A DNA stretch of 64,000 bases from Holacanthus passer (taxonomy: Eukaryota > Chordata > Actinopteri > Pomacanthidae), in assembly GCA_025331565.1 (NCBI GenBank), contig JAFREQ010000011.1:16264001-16328000 (forward strand), written 5' to 3'. A model generated the notes under the pieces. That model saw only the letters and a list, made by a program, of their open reading frames with translations, searched no databases and was not told the origin of the DNA. Position numbers and translations under genes: made by a program. This document shows positions 49,388-61,318 of the stretch, one piece after another. How positions within the stretch are numbered: position 1 is the stretch's first letter; each line of letters opens with the position of its first letter.

Positions 49388-52300
49388 GTAAGACTAAAAG
49401 TCAAATTAATTCCAGTGGAAACACATAAACACATCTACACACACTGGCATCAATGGTTGCTTTTAATGGCTGCAGCCGCTCCTATTTAATTGCAGTCTGA
49501 ATCTTTGATATGCTAATTATATTATCTTATCCCAACTCTTTAATTACATTAAACGAAAAATGACTCCCACAAAGGTCATGTTGTAAACAAACACTTTCCT
49601 TGACGTGAAAGAGCTGCAGCCAGAGAGAGACTCTATCAAAGCTGAAAGGGCTCGTTTTCCCCTGATATTTTCCCCCCATCCTTTCGCCTCCTTGTGCCCA
49701 CCACACCTTCCTCCCACCACCTCCCCCCCAATGAAACTAGCTCCCTGTGACGCTGTGTTGTTTATGTCTGCAGCCACTACAATAGCGCAGAGCTCCCCCG
49801 GGACTCCTCTGCCAAATCTGCTTCATGAATTATGCATGGCCACGCTCTGACCCTGCGCCTCTCATCTCTATTAACGCAAACCTGACACACGCGCACACAC
49901 ATATGTGAGCATGCGCCCAGGGATGATTGCACACACACATAAACACATCCACAAATAGAAACACTTAATATCTTACACTGACACAAACACATAAAGTCAG
50001 ATAAGACGTCAAAAAGAAACTTGATAAAATAAAGACGGCCTTGAAGGTGGCAGATTTATATGTCTTCTTGTCTTTATAGCCTTCTGATATTTTATCACCC
50101 GTTTGACTTCCACGTCTCTCCCCTCCTCTCCCCTCCTCCCTCCATCTCTCATTGTCTCCTTTCCTCTCCTTTTCATCCTGTGCTGTTATCACTCCCAGCC
50201 CATCTGCACCTCGCTGCTCCCCTCCTCTGTGCAGCATCGCAGGCGAGTCACACACACTGACGGGAGCAAAACGGATATTATAAAAGTGAAATAAATAGGG
50301 GTATTGCGGCTGAATGCCTGCCTGCCATATCACAATGCTCTATTCTTAAGCTTTGATTGGATGTACACAATAGAAAGCAGCAACAACGTCTGTCCTTTAT
50401 TGATCGTGAAGGACTGTGGGCTGCCTGGTGACATTTTAAATTTCCTCAATTGGGGTTATTCTGGTGTATCAGATGTGGCCTTATGTCTTCACTGAGAGAC
50501 ATTTCAGGGGTTCATTGGTGCTCAGTCTATCAGTGGAGAGCATTAATCATTCATCACATCCTTATTAATATGATAAATGCGTCTCAATCTTCTTTTCTCG
50601 AAGAACAGCAGCAGAGTGAGCCGTATATTTTCTCTGTATTAACAGTCTGTCTTCGGCCACATGGACCCCCGCCGACCCGTGGGGAATCCCCCTCCCATCT
50701 TTTCCCTTCACACACGCACCGCTACCACCATCGCCACCGTCACTACTCCTCCACCTCCTTGTTCACAACACAGCCACATTAGGCTCTCAAATCCCCTCCC
50801 TCCTCCACCCCTCTCCTGAACGTTGGACCCCTGTTTCGCGTCAGCCCCACAATGGCACTAAGCAGGATTTAGGAGGCTGAGGGAGAATTACCCACAGGAG
50901 ATTAGAGCTCCCTGTCTGTCTGCCTGCACACCCTGAGTCTTAGGTTAAAGTGAGGTTCAACTACAGAACATGATATCAGCTTGGGCTCTTGGTTGAATCT
51001 CAGAGCCAGGGCTTACAACAGGTTTTTACTGATACAAAACAGCGGAGCCTGTTGTGGTGACATGTGCTCCCTGCTACCAGTTTTACATGCAGACTTTTTA
51101 AAAAATATTTATATAGGTTTTGAATGTGTGCAACAAAAAACATGAAATGAGCATTTTTTTTGTTTTCATTTTCTGATCATAACATATAAACATGTTAACA
51201 AATTAAAGGAATAGTTTGACATTTTGCAAAATAAGCTTATTCGCTTTCTTGCTGAGAGTTAAATGAGAAGATTGATATCGCTCTCGTGTCTGTACAGTAA
51301 ATATGAAGCTATCATTGGAGCCACTTAGCTTAGCTTAGCACAAAGACTGGAAACAGAGGGAAACAGCTAACCCGATTTGTTTAATCTCTACAAAAACCAA
51401 AGTATAGAAATGACACCTTATGGTGTTATTGGCCTATTTCTTGAAATTGTCAGACAAATAGTGGAGAATTCAGGAAGTTACTGAATCCATAAAACCACAA
51501 GTTGTCATTTTTACACTTGTGTAAGGACTAAACCAACACAATATAACATGCTTGTTGTAGCTTCATATTGAATGGACAGACACGACACAGGTATTGATCT
51601 TCTAATCTAATTCTCAGCAAGCAAGCAAACAAGCGCATTCCCCAAAATGTCAAACTGTTCTTTTAAAGTACGAAGAGACTGACGTCAAAATAACTCAAAT
51701 GTCTAACTGTATACAAGGAAATGTCTGTAATAAAGTAAAATGAATCATCACAACATCAAAATAAAAAAGAAAATTTAAAGTAAATTGTAGACTCAAATGA
51801 AATAACAAATATAAAGGATTTTTCTGTTACTCATCAAATGAACAGTCTGCTGTTTAGTTGTGTTATGAAACATCAGCTGCACTTAAGAATATGAGTTTGC
51901 AGTTCCTCATCCAATTTGGAGGAAAATAACCTGGAATCAGTGCAGGTTAATTAATATGTCAATCATCACTCTGCTCTATATCCATAATTAACATGCTCCT
52001 ACACCGATAAACTCACCAATTACTTTCCCTCCGTCTTATTCCCCAACCTCAGAGGCGTGGGAGGTCCCGTTCGAGGAGATATCTGACCTGCAGTGGGTGG
52101 GCAGTGGAGCCCAGGGCGCCGTCTTTCTGGGCAAACTGCACGGACAGGAAGTGGCCGTAAAGAAAGTGCGTAACATCAAAGAGACGGACATCAAGCACCT
52201 GCGCAAGCTCAAACACCCCAACATCATCACTTTCAAGTAAGTAGAAATGACCAGTTGGCTTATTGGATCACAAGAAGCGCAGAGCATCACACTAAAGTTT

Positions 52301-55300
52301 CATGTTTATAGAGTCTATGATTGACTTTTCTCTTCGTTAAGTGGAGGCTTTATAGTTACCGTATATATGTCAGGTTTACAAGAACAACTCTAATATGTTC
52401 TGTGTGACCTCTTTGCAGAGGTATTTGTACCCAGGCGCCATGTTACTGCATCATCATGGAGTACTGTGCCCAGGGGCAGCTGTATGAGGTGCTGAGAGCA
52501 GGCAGGAAGATCCACCCATCCCTGCTCATGGACTGGGCCATGGGCATCGCTGGGGGCATGAACTATCTTCACCTCCACAAGATCATCCACAGAGACCTCA
52601 AGTCACCAAAGTGAGTTTTGAAGACATGGTGAAAATTAACTTTGGGATTACAGCTCTGTAAATCAAGCATAAAAAAGATAATGTTGGTGGTTCAAGCCTC
52701 ACTAGTAAAAGTATAAGGTGAGATGTTATTGCCCTTCAGGTGATGCAGGTGAGGAAGAAGGTTTGTTTTCCATCTCTAATCTGTCAAGTGCAATACCTCA
52801 GGTGATGTTATCAGTCTGATCTGGATGATAACTGGAGTGATGATGAATAATTCCAGCCTTTAGAACAATGGTTCACAATCTTATGAGGTTTTGACGCTTT
52901 TGGCAAAGCAGTGTTTACCCCACGTCGCAGGTTGCATGTGTCGACCAGTTGTGATCAGTTCATTTGAATACTTTTTAAAGACAAAAAGATGTGTAGCAGA
53001 AATATTTTTTCTCCTTTGCTGTACTTTCAATCATCTCACAAGCCCCTTAGATTTACCTTGTGACTAGTAGTGGGGGACCCGACCCACAGGTTGGGAACCA
53101 CTGCTTTACAAAGCGACATTGATTGGCTTTAGATGATATAATTAGTGAGCAAAATTTTTTAACTCTGAAAGACCTTAACAGACAACGCTGGCCTGCTTTT
53201 GACAACACATGGAGTGATGGCGTGTCATGTTACTGACTGGCCCCATGATTGGTTTGAATTAGTATAGATTTAGCTGATTTAATTTACCTGTTTTCACTCA
53301 AACATAAATATGCTGTTCAATGTTTCATTCCAGCATGTTGATCACCTACGATGACTCAGTGAAGATTTCTGATTTCGGCACATCCAAAGAGCTCAGTGAC
53401 AAGAGCACCAAGATGTCCTTTGCCGGTACGGTGGCCTGGATGGCTCCTGAGGTCATACGCAACGAGCCAGTCTCAGAGAAGGTGGATATTTGGTAGGTGT
53501 TATACGCCTTTTACACTGTCCTTCTGCAGTGATGAAGCTTTGCAATTTTACCTCATGGCTTGTTGTATCTGTCATAGAATCTCATTAAGCTACTACCGCA
53601 CAGGGCCCAGGATCCTTTTTCCAGAAAATCTATTGAGTATTATGTACGATATCTCATTACATGAAATTCTATAGGGCCTCTGCCATATCCGATGGGTTGC
53701 CCTGTGTTAAGCCCTCACCTCCCCCCGTGCAATCTCCCCCTCTCTCTCTCCCATCCTACATCCCTCCATCACTCTTCCTCTCTGTCCTGAAAGGAACGCT
53801 GGCTAATTTAATAATTGATTTGCCAGATGCTGCAGTGCTCAGGAGAGGCTGGAATAACCTTCTGAGCCTGCGGATGGTTTGGCCCAGAGCCAGCAGTGCA
53901 TTAGCAGAGAAGTGAAAATAGGATTAAAAAGCTTTTGATGTGGAAAGAAAGCAAAGCAAAGCATGGGCGTATACTGTACAGTTTTGTTTAAATGTATGTA
54001 AATTATGTAGTAAGCTATACCACGAAGAGAGAGTGAGAGTGAGTCAGAGAAAAAGAGTGAGTCAGAGAAAAAGAGGCTGTGGTGAAGTGAGATCTTAGAT
54101 TTGTTCAGTTTTGTTTTGTGCTGACACCTGGTACAACTCATCTTGTTTTGACATTTCTACATAAGGACAATACTAAAATATCCAGAGGTAGAATTTAACA
54201 AATTAACTAAACAAAATATAATCCTTCATAGCTCAATTCAATTCAAAGCAACTGCACTGATTCCTGTAAAAGCAACTGTATTGCAGCAGCTCAGGTCAAC
54301 AAATAAAGAAAAAATACTGTTAATCACTAAGCTAAAAATATTAAAGGCCATAAGCTAAAACCTGTTTGTGGAACTCGTAATAAATACATTAAAAAGTAAA
54401 TAGAAATATCTATAAATCACACAAGAATGTTACACAACAAAAAAGAAAGAACAGGAGGATATAGGCCAACAAAATGAACCTATATACTGACTGGCTTCAG
54501 TATAATGCTTGCATTGTGTACAATAAATGTGTTTTCATATCTCTCTTTTTTTTAAATGAAAATGATAATGCTATAAGACACGAGGTTTCAAGCTCTGAGA
54601 CTGTTGGCGTCCCCTCGGAAAAAGGCACTTCCTCACCCCCCTACTTGCTTAGCTTCGCTCGATTCCTGTTTACCTCTGGGATCATGATTATGTTATTTGA
54701 TCCCATAGACACTCAACAACTGAGCCAAGGTAGCTTAATACTGCTGTTTGACACAACTTCAGACTACAACAAATACATAAACACAGGTCTGTCCTAAGGC
54801 ATTTATTAGGAAAGCAGCAAAATTCCCCAAAACTACTGTATCTCTGATACATCTCTTTAACCAGATCACACACATTGAGGCTGTGATCTCCTTTTGATAA
54901 CTAATGTAATAACTAATGTAATATTTGTTCACTTCCATCCTCTGAAATTGTTTTGAGTCCGCCTGCGTCATTCATTCATTGCATAACTAAATGTTATTAT
55001 ACAGTAAAGAAATAAACCAATAACCTAATTGCCATCCATCATCTAATTAACAGCTAATATTTAACCTGGTGGTTAAATAAATACATTGCATTAACTTGAA
55101 ATCTCTTCTTCTCCATTTATATCATGAATCATAAACCGGGAGATGGAGAAACTCTAAAAATACACATGTAAACACAACATCGCACACACACCTCCTCCAC
55201 TGCTGCGTGTGATGGCACCTTGGATACTGTACATGGCAACGCGGAGAGTCACAGACAACAGACTTTCCTTAGTTGTTGTTTTCTCCTCCACCAAACAGAC

Positions 55301-58300
55301 GTAGAGTTGAAGTGCCGAACTGTAGTGAGATAAAGCATCGTGTTTTGGCAAAAGTTGGGAAATCGTTTGTGAAAAACTACTGTGTTTTTGGAGCTTATGA
55401 CCTAACATCAGGAATATTAGTAAAACATATATGCACATAGAAGCGATCACTGTGAATTGGCAGTGTACTGTATGCTGTTTTGTTTGTTAGGCATTCGTAA
55501 AAAATTATTCCAACATTAGGAGAAATGACAAATCTTTCATTGCACCAATCTGATGAAACCTTGATAATAAACAGTTTAAGCTACCAAAGCCTGCCCACCA
55601 GGCGTTATCATCAAAGGCTGTTTACAGTGAAATGATCTCAATGTCGAGATTCATTTCTTTTACTTCACATCTTCATCACAGTTTCTGAATGTAAATATTC
55701 CACACATCTCTCTGCAGGTCTTTCGGCGTCGTGCTGTGGGAGATGCTGACGGGAGAGGTGCCCTATAAGGATGTGGACTCCTCCGCTATCATCTGGGGAG
55801 TGGGCAACAACAGTCTGCAGCTGCCTGTGCCTGATAGCTGTCCGGACAGCTTCAAACTGCTCCTGAGGCAATGCTGGTGAGCGGGCGGGAGGGGAGGAGG
55901 CAGAGAGAAGAAGAATGATATGGAAAAAGAAAGTGGAGGCATCAGCACGAAGAGAATATGATAATGTTAGGAGCTTTGAGAAGGCTGAGGAAGGAAAGGG
56001 GGGAAAAATATAAAATGATGTTTTACAAAGAGAAGTCAGTTTCTTCCATGTCCTTTGCATTTCTGACAAAGCATTCGTTTTAATTATTCACAGGAACTGC
56101 AAGCCAAGAAACAGGCCTTCCTTCCGACAGATCCTCCTGCACCTGGACATCGCCTCTGCAGACATCCTGTCGACTCCGCAAGAAACCTACTTTCAGTCTC
56201 AAGTAAGCTTCCTTTATCTCTGTCAACAGCCCTAACTTTGATATCTAAATGACAGCTAAAATTCCATTTGATTAAAATAAAATAAAATGCCAGTTTAGAC
56301 ATTAGGAATAAAAGAGACAGAAAATCAAAATCAAAAAATAAAAGTCAAAATGTACTTAATTCACAATCTCACCCAGGTGCTGTATATGTGTAATTAAGGG
56401 ACAATATAATTGAGAACCATCATTTCTCATGTCTCTTGTAAAATAAATACATAAATAGACATTAGATGAGGTATGAATGAGCCCATAATAGAAAACCTCC
56501 TGTCAACAACAGCCACTATCTCTAATAGTCATTTTGCTGTCGAGCCACTGCCATTTGTTTCCAGTCTGCTGCAGTAACTACAGGCAGTGCAGAGTGTGCA
56601 GCTGCACCGGGGCCCCAGGCCTCTCGGGAGCCCACTAATAATACCTGAGCTTTCAATCACAACATATTATTGTTGGTTCCTTGGTCTTTGTTCCTTGTCA
56701 CGTGTGAGTGCTGATTTGTGGTCAAAGAAGGAGCCTTTTTCAACCTCCATCATATGAAAGGGTGATGGAGAAGGTCTGTGTGATGGAGAGGGATGAGAGG
56801 GAGGGTGTGGGGGGATGGGGGCCCATGACAAATATCTAAGACCGCTGCAAACCTTAACAGATGAAGGACAGGAGTGTCAGAAGAAAAAGTATAATTGTGT
56901 GGAAGATATGTGTTTACTCAGCCGTGCACTACAGATACATTTATAACTCAAGCGTGTATAATCGCGAGACACACTTGTGCACACAAACACACAAAATGAA
57001 TACGATTTAATTTCCTTTTCCACTGCCTCCTCCGTAATTTATATCTCACGATGCAAAACACAAACCTCTTTCACTCTTTCCACTTATACTTGATCCTTTA
57101 TTCCTCCCTGTTCCCCTCCCCCCCCTCACAACTCTCCCCAGTTTCTCTCCTCTCTTCTGCCCCATAATGGATTTTTCTTGTGACGTTAGAAAGAAGTATT
57201 TGCTGCTGGAGTGTATTGATTGCTTTAATGGCAGGGAGCAGAGAGCAAAGAGAGAGGAGAAAGAGGGGACTGGAGACCTAGAAGAGTGCGCACACAGTCC
57301 ATTAGCTTAATAAGAAGAGCATCAGTCATGCACAGACAGAAACACACACACACACACGTGATACACGCACATCCATGTATGTGCACACACTCATATATCT
57401 GACTTCCTTTGTCCTTTGATATGACAGGTATCAGATAACAGCTGTCTCGCTCCACTGTGTATGAGAAAATGTCCACGCCGCATTTTTTTTTTTTTTTGTG
57501 CTCGTGTCGTGTCAGTTCATGTTCAGTTTTGCTCCCTGCGTATTGATTTTCATGTGACAGCTTAATGGGTTCTGTTTCAATGATACACACGGATCTCTGC
57601 AAATTAAGAGCTTTTTTTTTTACTAGATCAAGGTGCAATGAAGTTTGATGTTAATATTGTTACTCAAATGAAGTCCAGTCATACTTCATTATCCCAATGG
57701 GAAACAGGAATGGCGTTTTCCAAGTGTACAAAATTAAAAAAAGACAGAATTTAAAAACAGATAGATAACTACTGTCCCCAAAATGATTTGTCTTAAATTT
57801 AGTTTGATTGATTTCTGAACCATTTTTACCACACCTTTCTACCTCAGTTACTATATTTTAAGTGCTTCACACCTGTTCTGATGGATGTATTTTATGTGTC
57901 TCACTATAGGCAGAGTGGAGGGACGAGGTGAGGCACCACTTCGAGAAGATCAAGTCTGAGGGGACGTGTCTTCACAGGCTGGATGAAGAGCTGATCAAAC
58001 GGCGCAGAGAAGAGCTCAGGTTAGCACAGAAATAGTAACATGGACACAGAAAGAAGATGAACACCTTCAAATACAGATGTGGAGATATATAAAAAATAGC
58101 TCCACCACTAACAAAGATATAAAGATAAGCTATCTATTGAGAAGTTGATAAATGTGTTAATGCCCTCTCCCCATTTTTCTCTCCACACAGACACGCACTG
58201 GACATCCGGGAGCACTACGAGAGGAAACTGGAGAGAGCCAACAACCTCTACATGGAGCTCAATGCCATCATGCTGCAGCTGGAGATCAAAGAGAAAGAAC

Positions 58301-61300
58301 TGCACAAGTATGAAAGCTGCAATTGATTTACAGTATCTATAAAAAGTATTCATCCCCCTGGAAGTTTTCATGTTTTATTGTTGGTACAACATTGAAGCAA
58401 ATGGAAATGAATGTGTCTTTTCACATTGATTAACAGAAAAAGACCATTTAATGTCAACGTAAAAACAGGTCTATGTCAAAGTGATCTAAATTAATTAAAA
58501 ACATATAATACAAAATATTTGTTTGCAAAAGTGCTCCCGTTCTGTCAGTTTGCAACCACAGCGACAGATGATACAGTAATGGTTAGAAATCAAGTAGACG
58601 TAGGGCAGAATATGTTCTACTAATTGCAAAATGCTGCAACAATAGGAGAACTAGGGTTGTAATCATTCAAATACCTTGTACTAATAGCTTTATCCATCAA
58701 CGCTGTTTAACCAGTGTTTTTGTAATGAAAGTGCACGGAGAAGTTCATCCGTAATGTGAAGTGAATGGCCATTAAATCCAGTCACACAGGACCGTTGCAT
58801 GTAACAAAGTGCTCTCTAATGCTGAGCGGCCATTGACATCCATTAAACGAGTATTGGCATTGTGTTTAACCATCAGGAGGGAGCAGTCGCTGGACAAGAA
58901 GTACCCGGGCTGCTTTAAGCACCACAGCTCCAGACAGTCAGCCTCCCCCAACTCCATGGAGAAGCTGATGAAGAAACGCAACGTACCTCAGAAACTGCCC
59001 TCACACAGCAAGAGGTGAGACAGCAAGAAGACATTTGCAGCATTTTATGTGTGGATGGTGTGATCAAGTTGCTCTAAGTTGCAAGGCTATGTTAAAGGTC
59101 TGGTGATATTCTATATTGTCTTAAATATTGCTATTTCCTTTGTGCTATATAGACCTTATCGATTAGTCAAGTATGTTCCCTTATTACCATGAAAGTGGAA
59201 ATTGTAGTTTATTTTTAATCCTTCCTATAAACTCTGGCCAACTGTTTTTCTATTTATTCCTGTAACACATTCTTGGTTTTGATCAGGACAGTAACAGAAA
59301 TATTGAATGCCACCAGACTTATCCTTTGATTTATATGATGAAAAGTGCCGAGATAAACTAGCACTTATCTAGCAAACATTTTTATCTCTGTATTTTTATT
59401 TTTCTGTATTTTAATTCATTCTGCCCCTGTCCTTTCTAGACCAGACTTACTAAAGTCAGAGGTCATCCTCCCCAAACTGGACTCTTCCATGACGCAGGTC
59501 ACAATCCCCAACAAGGGCTCTACCTCCCCCGGCCGCTCACGCAGAGGAAAACCCCGCTACAGGAAGGCTGGTAAAGGCAGCAGTGGGGACTTGGCTCAGT
59601 TGAAAGCCACTCTCTCCTCTTCATTAGCAATGGTCAACTCCACCACATCTGTCCCCAGCAGCAAGCAGCATCTAGATCCCAGCGCGGCCCTCAGGGGCCT
59701 GCAGCATGATCTGCTGCTCAAGAAGATGTACTCCTCGAGCCCCGATCTCATTTCAACCACCTTGGAGGCCGAAGGCCGGAGGAAGGGGCAGGTCAGGACA
59801 GGGCTGGACAGAGCGGGCAGCCAGAGCGCCTCAGCTGGGCTTGGGGAGAGCAGAAGGACTGGAGGGACGGAGGAGGGGCCAGATGTGGGTGTGGGGACTG
59901 ATGATCTGGCGGAAACACCTCCACGCAGTGACACGCCCAGCGAGGACGCAGCTTCTATTCCCTTCTCCAGCAGCCCTGACTCGCCTTGTGGCAGAGGGGC
60001 GGCTGCTGGGAGGGCGTCCGTGCTCGGGAACCCTCGCGTTTCCCATGAAGGCGAGGAGAAGGAGGAGGGGATGGTGATCACACGCTCACCCAGAAGTCAA
60101 CGCCTCACACCTGCAGCACTGCTCTACAGGGCCGCAGTCACACGCAGTCAGGTGAGACTTTGACAGCATTATTATCACTGTCTCTGTCTTGTCTCACTGT
60201 ACAAACCAGAATCTGTCAAACTCAGAACTCTCAAACAAGAGAAAAATGTTGCCATGTCATGATGATATAATTGTTTTTGCTATATAATTAACGTTGAGTC
60301 CAGACAGTCAAAACCAAAAATAGTGAAACAGGGAAACACTGTGTTTTCATACACACTGTTAATTTTCTCTGCAGAGACGTGGAGTGTCGTCAGAGGAAGA
60401 GGAAGGAGAAGTGGACAGTGAAGTGGAGTTGCCAAGGAGACGGTAAGAGTTGTATTTCCATTTCTGTGCATCCATACAAAACAGATCATATGTTAATCTT
60501 CCCAACCCAAATGAAAAATTACATTAATATGATGCCCCATGACATCCACGGTACACCCACACAAGAGTTTTCACTTATTTATCCTGATCAGACGTCACCC
60601 TGACCTGAGTGGGTGTTCAGGGCCTTTCACACATAGTATATGGACATTAACAACAAACAGTTATGGTAGTGTGACCCTTATATTTGTAATACCAAATTAA
60701 TCTTTCAACCCTCTTTTTTGATCATGTCTCCTACTATAAAGTACTTACAAATGCAGTACTGCCCTTAAGAATAATCTTATTGTGTTTCCACCCAGGCGTC
60801 CTGTGAGCATGACCAAGTGCCAGTCGCTGTCCACCTTCAGCTCAGAGAACTTGTCGGTCTCGGACGGCGAGGAGGGAAACACCACCGACCACTCCCACAG
60901 TGGCACGCCGGACGTGGTCAGCACCAACACAGACGAGCGTCTGGACGACAAGAGCGACGACCTGCTGTCTCAGGGCTCTGAGATCCCTGCCGACCCGTCT
61001 GACCCCACCCAGCTGGGCTCCGATGGCTTGTCCGAGAAGGAAGCTATTCTTCGTCAAGTCAAGACCCAGCTTGCTAGTAATGACCACAATTATGAGGTAG
61101 GCTGCAGAGGGTGATATATAGATGCTTACAGATGAAGCTAAGATGCAGACAATAGGTTATAATCTGCTCTAGTCGTCAACATCAAATTGTCTGTTGCTGT
61201 TCTGATGATTCATGTTTCTCCTCCAAACCAGGGCCTGTATGATGACTCGGACTGTGACAGTGCAGAGCTGGACCACTCAGGCAGTGCAGAACCCAGCCAA

Positions 61301-61318
61301 CCTCCAAGCAACTGGTGA
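48895..61318 (+). CDS. map3k12: Dual leucine zipper kinase DLK, MAP3K12 (13 coding exons)
   Basis: MAP kinase kinase kinase that senses axon injury and cytoskeletal stress and signals through MKK4/7 to JNK and p38. Exons: 48895-49387, 52053-52236, 52419-52610, 53334-53492, 55718-55876, 56094-56202, 57910-58019, 58191-58307, 58877-59014, 59440-60151, 60375-60442, 60796-61096 and 61232-61318. All borders are AG/GT and the phases join to 943 codons (942 residues plus TGA); human DLK is about 859. Order: acidic and Gly-rich N-terminus, kinase domain (about 171-417), two leucine zippers (about 433-520), long Ser/Pro-rich tail with the EEEEGEVDSEVE block. MALIHEPRAPSPS and DDTRLQCQS near the N-terminus favour MAP3K12 over its paralogue MAP3K13. 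Confidence 0.96.
49388..52052 (+). other. map3k12 intron 1 (2.7 kb)
   Basis: Non-coding, with AC-rich and pyrimidine-rich stretches (49890-50250) and one complete mobile element (51203-51666). No alternative exon recognised. Confidence 0.65.
51203..51666 (+). mobile_element. Miniature inverted-repeat element with TTAAAGGAATAGTTTGACAT ends
   Basis: The left end, from 51203, and the reverse complement of the right end (through 51666) agree at about 21 of 24 bases. The interior has GAAGCTATCATTGGAGCCA and CTTAGCTTAGCTTAGCACAA. I recognise this roughly 460-bp non-autonomous family as extremely common in percomorph fish. Partial inverted copy at 32455-32706. Confidence 0.75.
52053..56202 (+). CDS. 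map3k12: map3k12 exons 2-6: protein kinase domain
   Basis: Five exons (residues 165-432). The ATP loop is GSGAQG (181-186), the ATP-anchoring lysine is in AVKK (199-202, Lys201), the catalytic loop is HRDLKSPN (283-290, Asp285), the Mg motif is DFG (303-305) and the activation segment SDKSTKMSFAGTVAWMAPE ends in APE (327-329). All catalytic residues are intact, so an active Ser/Thr kinase of the mixed-lineage type is expected. The intron between exons 4 and 5 (53493-55717) is the largest in the domain; 52866-53106 in intron 3 is a mobile element. Confidence 0.95.
52865..53106. mobile_element. Miniature inverted-repeat element, GGTTCCCAACC type, second copy
   Basis: Starts ACAATGGTTCACAATC and ends GGTTGGGAACCACTGC, an inverted pair, with TGGGGGACCCGACCC near the end. 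Same family as 8637-8864. Lies in map3k12 intron 3. Confidence 0.6.
53493..55717 (+). other. map3k12 intron 4 (2.2 kb)
   Basis: Non-coding. Contains an 18-bp tandem duplication (54037-54072) and a duplicated TAACTAATGTAA motif (54899-54926). Nothing else recognised. Confidence 0.6.
54037..54072. repeat. 18-bp tandem repeat, two perfect units
   Basis: GAGTGAGTCAGAGAAAAA twice in a row, inside map3k12 intron 4. Confidence 0.85.
56203..57909 (+). other. map3k12 intron 6 (1.7 kb)
   Basis: Non-coding; has a CA run (57341-57358) and a 15-base T run (57484-57498). The 57225-57638 antisense frame is not protein-like. Confidence 0.6.
57910..58307 (+). CDS. map3k12: map3k12 exons 7-8: dual leucine zipper
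   Basis: Exons 57910-58019 and 58191-58307 (residues 433-508). CLHRLDEELIKRRREEL and LDIREHYERKLERANN, then LYMELNAIMLQLEIKEKEL, give heptad-spaced leucines split by charged residues: the two zippers that homodimerise the kinase for activation. Almost unchanged from mammals. Confidence 0.95.
58325..58525 (+). repeat. Interspersed repeat (AAAAAGTATTCATCCCCCT family)
   Basis: TATAAAAAGTATTCATCCCC, TTTTCATGTTTTATTGTTGG, AACAGAAAAAGACC and AAAGTGATCTAAATTAATTA in this order form a repeat I know as common in fish genomes. Lies in map3k12 intron 8. Confidence 0.6.
58877..60151 (+). CDS. map3k12: map3k12 exons 9-10: post-zipper region and Ser/Pro-rich tail
   Basis: Exon 9 (58877-59014) holds MEKLMKKRNVPQKLPSHSKR; exon 10 (59440-60151, 712 bp) is the longest coding exon. 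Blocks kept from human DLK: TSPGRSRRGKPRYRKAGKG, ALRGLQHDLLLKKM, SSSPDLIS and LTPAALLYRAAVTRSQ. Between them lies low-complexity Gly/Ser/Pro/Glu sequence, likely disordered and phosphorylated. Antisense frames over this exon are shadows of the GC-rich coding bias. Confidence 0.93.
60375..61318 (+). CDS. map3k12: map3k12 exons 11-13: acidic C-terminus with SDGLSE motif
   Basis: Exons 60375-60442, 60796-61096 and 61232-61318 (residues 792-942). Contain GVSSEEEEGEVDSEVE, SLSTFSSENLSVSDGEEG, STNTDERLDDKSDD and YDDSDCDSAELD, then SNW and TGA. SDGLSEKEAILRQVKTQ (from residue 889) resembles the C-terminal hexapeptide region of MAP3K13 and nematode DLK-1 more than human MAP3K12, which to my recollection lacks it. 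Confidence 0.92.

Noticed and set aside
59596..60081. 161-codon minus-strand frame over map3k12 exon 10
   Set aside because: Produced by the GC-rich codon use of the sense exon; the sense frame is supported by conserved DLK blocks and splice phases.
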